From the NCBI GenBank assembly GCA_045837725.1, contig JBEWZL010000289.1:1-64000 (forward strand): 64,000 bases of DNA, written 5' to 3'. Below, in pieces: positions 33,101 through 43,056 of this stretch. The translations under genes were made by a program, and so were the position numbers. The stretch's first letter is position 1. Each line of letters opens with the position of its first letter. Below the pieces are notes generated by a model. That model saw only the letters and a program-made list of their open reading frames with translations. It had not been told where the DNA came from and searched no databases. The DNA is from Vermamoeba vermiformis (Eukaryota; Tubulinea; Echinamoebida).

Positions 33101-35274
33101 TCGGTGGTAAGGGAAGGCAATCCCAATGAAACCATTAACGATCGTTCTTCAATCGCCAAAGCCTTCTTGAACTCGTTGTAAATGACGTCGTAGAATCTTG
33201 GTGTCGAGTCAATGAAACTAGGTTGAACCAACAAAACATCGACATAAACCGTACGAGGATCGTTGCTGATGCCTATTCGACCTCCGTTGATCAGCACACT
33301 GTAATAATACAGCGTTAGTATTTGTACTGCTACAATTGAATGAAAAACACTTTGTCTTACGTGAGAGTGACTTCTCGATCCGATATGTGAGCCAGTGAAT
33401 CTAATAGCCTAGTTTAGTAATTGTAATATCATGTTGTCTATCAGCATGTCTTTCATTAAATTAAGGTCAACGCAATTTTGAAGGGAAATCGCGTACCTTT
33501 GCTGACTCCCACGAGTGGATCTTCAGGGTACCTTCCTTCGCTCAATAAAGTACGCCTAAAAACGAAGTTAACTTTGCTATTATTTCTTTCTTGTTACTAA
33601 GTACGTACCATATTTTATCAGTAATCATCGCGCCCTTAGGTCTGCCAGTACTCCCACTCGTGTAAATCAACGTGGCCAATTGTTCGGGATCTCTTTTACG
33701 CGGCTCGCTTGGCACTTCTTTGCCGAGCTGTTCGAATTCAGCCAGCGTGTACAACAGTTTCTTATTCTCTCGTTTAGTTTCAGCAATGACAGCCTTTTCT
33801 TGTTCTGAGTAATCTGCTTGGTCCATTTGCACGAGCAATTCTAATTGCGGACAATGGTTCACTGCCTCTAAATACATCGGAACCAGATCCGAACTGCACA
33901 CGACTGCCTGAAGAAAGAATAAGAAAAAAGCCTAATAAGTACAAATATGCCACAATGTGTTACTTGCCTTCACATTGGCGTTATTTATGATAAATGTGGC
34001 GTCTTCTTCTTTCAAAGCAAAATGCAATGGCACAGTCACGTACGAATACATCTGACACGCGAGATCGGTCATGAACCATTCCACGCAATTGCGAGAGGAG
34101 ACACCGATGTGAGATTGAGCCGGAAATTTCGCTACAAGTGCTGTGATTGGCTGTTAGCGCATCCATCCAAAACAAGCACGATATTCCAAATATGGACGTA
34201 CCTGCGCCAATGTTCCTCACACGAGCTTCAACTTGCTGAAAAGTGAGCCATTTGTACTCGTACTTGTGAATATTAGCAAACAGCTCTTCTTGACTTCCCT
34301 CCACGTAATCATCTGCCGTCACAATTTTTCCACCCTCTTTTTCCACTTTGTAGCCGAGACAAGGACGATGCGGGAACGCTTTACCAAAAAAGGCAATATT
34401 AATTTCACTCAAACAAAAGAGATCTCACGTTATTAGTATTACCTTTAAACATTTTCACGAAGAGGTCGCAGAGTGACTTTGTGTCTTGCGTAATCTGCAG
34501 GAAAATAATATTATTAGCTTAGTTGCCAAATATGGTAATGACTCCTTGTCAAAAGTGCCTTACCTCTTTCCAAACCGCTTCATGCGATAAAATAGGTTCA
34601 GGTACCATCACGTGGTCGTGGCCGTTTGCTGCGTAACATTGCTCGCACAAATCATAGTTGACGCATTCAGTGCAATGTTGACGCGTTTCGTGACCTATCC
34701 CCAACCAATATCAGTTATTATGTAATTTAAAAACGAAAAAACTTCATCGCGATCCAGCGTTTGAAATTTGGTAAATTGGCGGTTAAGGCTTACGTTCGAA
34801 TTCTCTGTTGCAAGCATTGCATTTAAAACAATGAGGCCATTTTTGAGCATCACCATTCACGTCTTCTTTAATTATGGTTTCAATTTTTTCGTTTAATGTC
34901 TTTTCTCGTCCCTGAACCGACGTTAATCGAAAATTTCAATTATTTTATAGTTGATCTTACTAATAATAATTTTCTTTCAAAGTCTCTTTCTTTTGTGGCA
35001 AATTCTTTAATAGTCTCGTTGGTAAGTTCTAAAAATTAAATCAGAAAATTAGCGCGTGCCTCAAGTCTTTATTTATTTGGAAAATTCAGTAATATTGATA
35101 TTACCGATGCCTGTTGAGAGTGCAATCGAAAATTAAATTACCTTCTTGCGTTGGATTTCGTTCCTTTTCTTCGAGGGCACGTTGTTGCTCTTTACATCGC
35201 TCTAATTGTAGTCGCAATAATTCTAATCTAAAGTTAAAATGGTCTCTATTTTGAGATACTTCTTTGTCGAACAT
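30151..35274 (-). CDS. Carboxylic acid reductase-like enzyme with N-terminal zinc finger
   Basis: A single long multi-exon gene read from 35274 to 30151. The N-terminus is a coiled coil (FRLELLRLQLERCKEQQRAL). A Cys/His-rich segment (HCFKCNACNREFE, then HCTECVNYDLCEQCYAANGH) resembles a ZZ-type finger. Next is an adenylation domain of the fatty acyl-CoA synthetase/CAR class: YTSGSTGRPKGAM, EGYGTT, GYFRTGD and IDRKKNIFKLSQGEFV. A carrier domain follows with the phosphopantetheine site GGDSLSAIKL. The end is an SDR-type thioester reductase: VTGATGFIGSFVVNYLL, HIGATVNHILPYRKM and GGYNQTKW. CAR enzymes activate a carboxylic acid with ATP, load it on the carrier and reduce it to an aldehyde with NADPH. 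The substrate is probably a fatty acid, by the adenylation domain. I followed splice phases across most exons and saw no break. Confidence 0.85.
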
Positions 35275-35377
35275 TGTTTCGTGGTCACGCGAACCCGCGC
35301 CAAAAACTGTTTTAATTTTTGATTCTGCTGGTGATATTTTATTCATTTTGACCCTTTGCAAGCACCATACAGTTGTC

Positions 35378-35824
35378 ATGGCTACTAGAAAAAGAAAGGC
35401 CGCAGAGCCTAAGCCCAAGACTACAAAGAGAGCCAAAGTGGAAGAAGATTTCGAGTTAGTAGATGCTGACAAAGAGTTTACGCTTTCTATTGAACGCTGC
35501 AATAGGTACGTAAATTTACCTAATTTTAGGAATATTAAAATAATATTTTGCACTATACTGACAATTTTTTGGTTCAACAGCTGATCCATCTACAAAACCG
35601 CCTCTAATCGCATTACAAAGGCATTGGAGACGGCGTACCCGAAGGCTAAAGTCGTGCAAAATCCTAACGGCTTGAAGCCACGAAAAGGTTCCTTTGAGGT
35701 ATCAATAGACGACGAAGTTTTGTATTCAAAATTGGATTTGCATGGTCCAGCCAAAAACAGAGACCATTTAATGGACGCAAAGTCTCTAATCGAAACTTTA
35801 AAGAAGCACTTCGATGAGGAGTAA
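35378..35824 (+). CDS. SELENOH: Selenoprotein H (TGA codes selenocysteine)
   Basis: Two exons, 35378-35505 and 35581-35824, give 123 residues if the TGA at 35582-35584 is read as selenocysteine. The N-terminus MATRKRKAAEPKPKTTKRAK is a basic nuclear or nucleolar signal like that of animal SELENOH. The redox motif is CNSU (Cys41, Sec44), the C-x-x-U of the Rdx thioredoxin-like family, preceded by the strand FTLSIER. Downstream, VVQNPNGLKPRKGSFEV matches the family block that contains PRRGSFEV in SELENOH. Translation continues in the same frame past the TGA to TAA at 35822. A SECIS-like stem lies in the 3' UTR. The protein is probably a nuclear thiol-oxidoreductase or DNA-associated redox sensor. 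It shares a 103-bp divergent promoter with the carboxylic acid reductase gene. Confidence 0.85.
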
Positions 35825-35886
35825 TGAACTCATCGCAGTGCTGTTTTTGTGGACGTAACGCCTGGCGTTTTTTGCGGATTAAAACT

Positions 35887-35959
35887 CGAGGTGGCACGTG
35901 ACTATTGACTTGCATCAACCGCTTAACACTCGGAGCTGTCAATATGATTAACATCCTCG
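35887..35959 (+). promoter_or_regulatory. SECIS element of selenoprotein H
   Basis: Helix I is CGAGG (35887-35891) paired with CCTCG (35955-35959). The non-canonical quartet is GTGA (35898-35901) facing TGAT (35945-35948). Helix II is TATTGAC (35903-35909) with GTCAATA (35938-35944), a perfect 7-bp match. The apical region has the unpaired AA at ATCAACC. The element is 62 nt past the stop codon, as expected for a eukaryotic SECIS. Confidence 0.75.
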
Positions 35960-36286
35960 CTTTAAACCGTTCGTCTCGTTTGGCGCGCCACACAATAAAA
36001 ATGAGATCGTAATTTAATTTAATTTATTGGTCTGTCCTATGGAAGACTGTTGAGCTTCGGGGAACTACCAGCCAAATCCAATCCAAAGGTATTTGCAATT
36101 CTTTCTCTTGTCCCCTCGTGCCACTCGGATCACGTGTCTTCAAGGAAATTTTTCACGTGGTCGTGTCTGACAGATATTTAAATTTAAAAACCGATTACTT
36201 ATTTATTGTATATACGTGATCCGGATCAAGACCACACAGTATACTTACAATCCTCATCCCAGAGCAAGAACGGAACAGCTGGGCAA
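35960..36286. other. Intergenic region with two CACGTG-type words
   Basis: The polyadenylation-like AATAAA of SELENOH (about 35994) lies in this stretch, as does the upstream region of the F-box-like gene. TCACGTGTC (36131-36139) and TCACGTGGTC (36153-36162) could be bHLH or bZIP sites. No other structure is seen. Confidence 0.4.
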
Positions 36287-37733
36287 ATGGTTCGTGGAAA
36301 TTTGCGCATTATTTTCTTTTTTTTGGATTGGTTAATAAGTTTTATTATAGGAAACAGAACTCAAGCAAGTAAGTATTATTTACCGAATTAAATCCAATTT
36401 TTTTCTAATTTTTGAACGAAGATCTTATTAATTTATCAACCTGGTGTGCTCGACCTTCGTTTTTTGCTAATTCTTGATTAATACATAGGGTTTAAAACGC
36501 ACAGCTTCAGATGTCGATGCAAATGAACGGCCTACGAAGCGAGCAAGAACAGATTCAGACGGGACGGTTGCTGAATCCCGTTTCTCCTCGCTTGCAAAGG
36601 ACATTCTAACTGAGATATCGTATCACCTCGATGTTACAAGTATCAATGCAATGTTTTCTGCCTCGAAGACACTGCGCAATCACATTTCCTGGCACGCACC
36701 CGAAACTGCAGAATTTTGGCGGCAAATGGTGTTGAGAAAATATCCTGGCTACGAACTTCGATTGCCCGAAGAGCACGAAGAAGGCGACACATTGCCTTGG
36801 CGCGACATTTACATCGGTACTGAACGAAAGCTAAGTTTGGGCCGGAAACGACTTCAAAATTTTATGCAACTAGCTGGCCTAGATCCGGCGCTCTCTGACG
36901 AAGCTCAATTGCTTTCAAAAACTCACAAGATAGTAAGACTAGACGAGGAACGAATTTCAGACGAAAACTAATTCATTTCGTTAGCTTGCGAAGCTCGAGT
37001 ACCAACAGACTCTACTGGATCAAGTCGAACAATTCTTGAAAAATCACCCAACGATGCGCTCACTTTGGTACGTCATATATCACTTCATTATTTAAACAAA
37101 CTATAATTTATTTTGACAATTATTTCTTTTTTAGGGAATCACGCGTTTTTTACACATGCCACCAAGTATTCGCCGGCGTTGAGTGGAACACTGAAAACTA
37201 CAAATGGGACATGACCAACACTGCGCCAGTCAAACTGATTATAATTGGCAAGAACGGTGAAGCCTTGTTCATCGATCTGTTAACGAGCTACTTTGCGTGC
37301 TATTGGGGCTATGGTTTGCATAATCTTATGAAATCCGAGGTCATGTCCGTATTTGAAGTGAGCTCTGCGATGACATGGCACATAGATCCAGAATTCCGAT
37401 GCGGATCTAATGCCCAAAACTGCCGACGAAAGCAATGACGAAGACAAAATTATCAAAAAAATGTTGAAATCTGGGTGGAAATATGTGTCTAAACTTACCA
37501 CGGAAGAATGGAAGAAGTTATTGGACGAGATCGGCTTGACAGATGTAGATCCTGATCTGTTCGGCCAACTCATCAGGGCTGCCGGGTTCCCTGATCGCAA
37601 AACGAGCCAGTTTTATACAGAAACCACTGGATATTACGTATCGTCGAAGAGATTCATTGATTCCAGCTACTCGCTACCGGGCGTTGGTGGTGAAGCTAAG
37701 TGGGGCAGTATGCCACCCCCGAAGGTTTTATGA
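36287..37733 (+). CDS. F-box-like protein with nuclear localisation signal (one-base shift)
   Basis: The best model begins with an ATG at 36287 that ends a tiny coding exon, then an 18-nt exon at about 36354-36371, then larger exons from about 36490. This joins as METELKQ-GLKRTASD in one phase. A bipartite basic signal (RPTKRARTD) is followed by an F-box-like helix set (SRFSSLAKDILTEISYHLDV, then SINAMFSASKTLRNHI). Introns near 36931-36986 and 37075-37135 restore the frame. The last exon breaks at GG (37403-37404): conserved-looking sequence continues one frame over as DLMPKTADESNDEDKIIKKM to the stop at 37733. Function beyond possible SCF binding is unknown. Confidence 0.55.
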
Positions 37734-37904
37734 AGCAATAGCAAATACAATTAGTATGAAATAAACGGCTAATTTCCTCCGTCAATTTTGCTTTGCGAAT
37801 TCGTTGCATTGGAAAGAACTTTTCCGAACCTGCGTTTTCTCCCACACTGATTCAACCGAGTTAATACCGGTTGTATATTAATTTCGTATTTACAATACTA
37901 TCAA

Positions 37905-38025
37905 TGAGCTGAAAAGCTCAAATCTGCTAAAATTGAAAAGATACAGAGAAGATTAGCATGGCCCTGCGCAAGGATGACACGCAAAATCGAGAAGCCCACC
38001 CCTCGGGGTTATTTATTAATTTTTT
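37905..38025 (+). ncRNA. U6: U6 spliceosomal snRNA
   Basis: The invariant U6 core is present: the ACAGAGA box, GATTAGCATGGCCC, TGCGCAAGGATGACACGCA (internal stem-loop region) and the AAATCGAGAAGC tail. The 5' end forms a hairpin GAGCT-GAAA-AGCTC. A TATA-like word (TGTATATT, 37871-37878) sits about 30 bp upstream, as for Pol III type 3 promoters. A T8 run at 38020-38027 ends the transcript. The 3' end carries an additional CCCC-TC-GGGG hairpin, so the exact 3' end is uncertain. Confidence 0.93.
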
Positions 38026-38122
38026 TTATATTTATTGGCTTCAATCAATTGCTAGCGAAATAAAAACACTTTAGCCTATTTAGTTTCCTTTCGAATTATG
38101 TACAGGTTTATTTACATTTTGA

Positions 38123-41100
38123 TCAAAAATCTACATTCGCGTTTGGTAGCCATTTCTTCATGATATTAATAACTGACTTCTTAGTGATTGGCTTCGATAA
38201 ATAGTCACTCATTCCGGCATCGAAACACTTTTCCCGGTCTCCGAGCAACGCGTTGGCCGTGACCGCAATAATTGGCGTGTGTTTGAACGCTTCAAAACTA
38301 CGCTTTTTTGCAGCCAAACTGAACTCGTATTCTCTTAACAACCGAGTAGCCGCATAGCCATCAAGCTCTAGCATAAAAGATTATTGAATAATTTTATCGC
38401 GAGATCCGACAGCTAATTTTCTTACCAGGCATATAGCAGTCCATAAATATAAGATCGTATTGTTTATGTTCTACCGTCACAAGGTTGAACGCTTCTTGGC
38501 CGTCGTTGGCAACCTCGATCTATAAGCGCAATAGTTAAAATCACTTGCCTAATAAGGAAATCGTTACGTGAACATACCTCGCAACCCATCTTTCGCAACA
38601 TGCCGACCATGAGTGCTTGATTCACAGGATGATCTTCGACCACTAAAATGTGCGGGCGTGTCGTTTGCGATGGATTGACGTGCGCTTGTTGCGTGAATGA
38701 GAATGACTTGGTGAGCTGGACCTTAACGTTTGGTGGCACGCCGAGGTATTGTTTGTTCTGAGAAAAGTTTAGTTCATGTTAATGGCAAGGAAAACGAATG
38801 TCAATAATTATTCTCGCGTCGCAAAATAAAGCATGAACTATAATTTAAAAAAACTTACTGATTTCTCGTCTTTGTCGTGCAGATCCAAATTTGGTGAGGT
38901 TTGTGTAGCGACAGATCTCAGTGGAATAGTGAACCAGAAAGTCGATCCTTTGCCTTCCTCGCTTTCAACACCGATCTCGCCGTGCATGACCGCTACGAGC
39001 TTCTTGCAAATAGATAAGCCCAAGCCTTATTTGGAAGCAAATTAGATCCAGCGATTCGATTGGGAAATAATAGCACGTACCAGTTCCACCGTACTTTCTT
39101 CGCGTCGAGTTGTTGGCTTGAGTGAAAGGCTGAAACAAACGTTGTTGAACGTCTTTTGATATTCCAATACCAGAATCTTGGACCTATAGCAACGCTGGTT
39201 AGACTCCTAGTGTGACGCGGATCTGATGACAGGTGTCAAAGTGTAACTTCTAATACTTACAGTGAATATGATATCAGTTGGTTTTATGGCCTCATCACCG
39301 GCATTGGCGGCCTCGGCAAGTTCCGGAGACTGCTCAGGGACTTTGACTTTAGTGTACTTGCCACCACTGTCTTTGACAGCACGCATAGCTTTCACTGAAA
39401 TCGTGCCTTGAGCTGGCGTAAATTTGATTGCATTGGACACAAGGTTCGTTAAGATTTGACCAATACGACCTAAGTATCAAGGGTAAGTTAGAGCCGGGTC
39501 AGGGAAGGATCCAGTTGACACGTGTCAAAGTGTCATAAAATATTTTGGTTCAAAACTTACCTTCATCACCAACAAATGACGATTTGTTAATTTCATCGTC
39601 TATTTCGACTGACATGCTGATTAACTTGTTTTTCAAGGCCACTCCAAACATATTCAATTGGTTATCGATGAGTTGTCGGACAGTAAACTCGATATTTTCC
39701 TGTCAAAATTTCTAAGTTAAAAATCACGTTGCTGAAATTTCTGATCATCGATCTATTATTAAGCTGGCAATGATTTTCCTTATTTTTCGAAATTTCAACT
39801 TACGAGCTCGATTTTTCCTGCGTCAATTTTGCTCAGATCCAAAATGTCATTGATGAGCATCAACAAGTGCGTGCTGGAGTTTTGAACCGTGTCCAAGTAC
39901 CGCTTTTGCTCTTCATCTAAATGCGTGTCCGCGAGTAATTCCGTCATTCCAATAATTCCGTTCAACGGCGTTCTCATTTCGTGGCTAAATGTGAGAAATA
40001 TGCGACATTAGTACCAGAATCCAATGGATAATTACAGCAGTAAGAAAAGATAGCATTCAAAAGTCCGATAAATGTCCGTAGCAGCGCAACAAAATGAATT
40101 TCCAACTCGCTGCAAAACGATTGGTCAAACTCGTAAGATAACGCATCGCACTACTAAAAACGATGAATCGAATCTTGAGATATAATTATAACTGCCTCGT
40201 TGAAACTTTATCAGATCCGGTGCTTGGATGAAAAAAAACTGCTTGAAGAAAGATTTGTAAAGATTAACGTACCTCATTGTAGCCAAAAATTCACTTTTCA
40301 ACATGGCAGCTTCCCGCGCACTAGCCTCGCTGATAGCCAAGCGCGCAGCTTCTTTTCTGATCGTAATATCTTTGGCCACGATAATCAGACCAGGATGGTG
40401 TTCCAAATCGGGAAAAAACGGTGCAAAATGACACTCGAGGATGTGATTATTGAACGTCAGTTCTGCTGAAAATCTTTCGCCGCTCAATCCTCGCTTGTAG
40501 TAGCTACATTAGGAAAAAAGTTAACAATTAGTTCGGAGAAAGCTTCGGAGTTTATCTTTGCGTTAAATTGTTGCAAAGTTAATTCGATTAAAGTGCGTTA
40601 GTAAACTTACTCGATATATTGATTAGTGCCTAATTGAGCCATAGTCTCGTAAAAAGTTTTGTTCAAGAACCAACTTTGTTGCAAGCCCACGACTTCGAGA
40701 CCCTTTCCCTCGCACAATGTGCACAACCCCTAATTATTATAATAGTGCTAATTAGTTAATGAATCATCTGATAAATACAAAATCGATCGGCCTGTTCACC
40801 GCGAAATTTCCGGGGAACCTATTCGTTGCACGAGGCCGAACTCGATTTGTGCTTTTCTTACCGTATGATCGGTGACCATAACCAATACAGGAAAATTTGA
40901 TATTACTGATTTGAGATAGACCTCTGCTGCACGCGCTTTATCTTCGGCTAACTGCTGATCGTGGATGTCGGTTGCAGTTCCAATGTAAGAAGTGATGTGA
41001 CCGTCGTTAGAACGCACGACTACCGCTCTAGTCAAGTGCCATCGATAGAGTCCTATAATTGTAGATGAGATTAGGATGTCTTCTGAAAATCGTTCACTGA

Positions 41101-42577
41101 AAACCTGTTTGTGTCTTCCAAAATTCATGAAACGCAAAGTATATTTCTGAATATACCCTCCTCCAATGAATTACTATGCCGTTATACTATAGATAACTTA
41201 CCATCAATAGCGCACCTCAGTCGGAATTTTTTCTCAAAACTTTGTCCCGCTCTGACGCAAGCTTCCCACTGTTTCAAAAGTTCGGGCAGATCTTCCGGAT
41301 GCACCGAAATAGTCCAGCCTCTATTCACCGTTTCGCCAAGCGACGTACCGCAATAAGCTGATCGATAATGTCAGATACTATAATAAGAAAGATTTCATCG
41401 GTTTTTTTAATTTTTGTCTGATCGCGACCAGACAAATAAAAAACGTGCTTATCAATCATGGCGATACTCTGAGTATCAAATCCATTAAAAATATAAACGA
41501 CACTCACCTAGCCATTTTGAATTGAAATAATCGGCATTTCCGTTCGCATCTGTCGTAAAAACCTTCTGTGGAATGGATTCGACCAATAATCTGAACTCGT
41601 GCTCGGATTTCGTATTAACAGTCGCTGAAGGCATATCAAATAACGACTGCAACTTAAATTTTGAAATGTCTTGAATGGCTGCAATCACCGCCCGAACTTT
41701 TTTCGGTGCTTGCGTTGAACGAAGGAGAATATCCGCATCTGTGGGCGAGTCGCGCAAATTAATGCTCTTATCAGTATCTGTAGTCTCGTATTCTATTTCG
41801 CCATGGCAATGTATCCATCGGATCTGCTCCGTGCCGCTCTCGCCAGGAACTACGATCCTGTACTCGACTTCAAATGTGTTGTCTTCATTAATAACAATTC
41901 TTCGTCGCTCGCCGTTTATAATGTGCTTATTTAAGTCTTGTTGTAATATCGCGGGACTGTCATTGAATCTTTTAATCCCCGCGTGTAAATCTGTCCAGAT
42001 TTCTCGATCTTCTTGTAGACACGTTTGAATTAGTCTTTCTGTCGTGATAATGCTGTCACTATCATAATGATATATATCATATATTCCTCGAGTGCATTCT
42101 AATTCTCCAGTAAATACATCCAGACACCAGCCGCTAATTTTTGCCAGATTAAGCAATTTCGCCGCGAAGTGGCTCGGCTTCGTCTACAGTAAGAATATTA
42201 TTCGTTAATAACATGACGTAAAACATGTAATGATTCAATATACTTGGATCCGAACTAACCTTATGACTGGTCGTCATGCTGTATAAACCTGCTGTTGCTT
42301 CAACTGCATTGCTTTGGTAGTCTATCATTACTGGTTCATGAAAAAATAACAACCAATTTTTTGCAATTTAGAATGCCAATCGGTTATTGATGCAGATTAT
42401 ATTGCGCGGGGAGAAACTGATGTAGATCCCCAACGAATTCCGCTCGGCTGTTTCTGTTTGTGTGTCAGCAAGCACAATGTACGAAGAACGGTTATTAGGA
42501 GAATGAGGCAGGGTAAAGAATAAGGGTTTGAGCGAGAGTTTTTGTTTGATTTCGTTAAGCTCCACCGGACTAGACAT
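38123..42577 (-). CDS. Hybrid histidine kinase with several PAS domains and a receiver domain
   Basis: A multi-exon gene. From the N-terminus it has a variable region, at least two or three PAS-like modules (about 42150-40150; e.g. [40 protein letters not shown]), a HisKA domain with phospho-accepting His in [13 protein letters not shown] (about 39970), an HATPase domain ([32 protein letters not shown]) and a C-terminal receiver domain. The receiver domain has [20 protein letters not shown], the phospho-Asp in LIFMDCYMP and SKPITKK. No transmembrane segment is clear, so it is probably a cytosolic sensor feeding a phosphorelay. The N-terminus is doubtful: the frame from the ATG at 42577 meets an in-frame TAA at 42368-42370, and beyond it similar sequence resumes in the same frame. 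The start may be further inside. Confidence 0.85.
39516..39535 (+). repeat. Intronic TGACACGTGTCA-AAGTGTCA repeat, copy 3
   Basis: This is the same palindrome followed by one AAGTGTCA unit, in an intron of the histidine kinase gene. A weaker relative (TGACAGGTGTCAAAGTGT) lies about 280 bp away, in the next intron, near 39230. Confidence 0.6.
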
Positions 42578-43056
42578 CCCGATCGGGTGACTGAAAACAA
42601 TTCGTTAGAACGTTCTTATGGTTGTCCCCGAATTTACGATCAGCATCAGGCCTGTACAATGCGAGTTCTATTTAGCATTATGTGAAGGGTCATGGATTTG
42701 ATTCTTCCAGATCGCAAAAAACAAAAACCCAAGAAATTTTAAAAAATCCAAGTAAAGCGTCACATATTGTCGAAAAATATGTAAGTAAGCATGACGGTGT
42801 TAAACTTACCAAAGGTTGTTCCTTGGAATCCAGATTTAGTGTCACGCATGAACCAAGGATCTAACGAGCATATCTGTGCATTAACATATTCTTACAGTTA
42901 ACGTTCGCTCCCTCGGAGGCAAAATCACGTAATTTCCGGCAACAAGCAACAGATCGATTATAGTCCATCTGCGCACGTGCTGCCTTCTCGGTCGTTACCC
43001 GGCTGCCAAACAAATATGAGCACTATGCAGGCCATTTTTACAATAGAGTGATCACA
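42578..43056. other. Intergenic region upstream of the histidine kinase
   Basis: It holds the probable 5' leader of the histidine kinase, with an intron-like acceptor TTTTCAG about 20 nt before its ATG (minus strand) and a possible donor near 42811. The 3' flank of the TPR gene is at the right. Short frames on both strands look non-coding. Confidence 0.4.

Noticed and set aside
35538-35620. Splicing SELENOH to the later acceptor at 35620 to avoid the TGA
   Set aside because: It would delete the conserved CxxU region and shift the frame. The TGA reading keeps homology on both sides and a SECIS is present.
41675-42028. 117-codon open frame on the plus strand
   Set aside because: It is antisense to a PAS exon of the histidine kinase and has no features.
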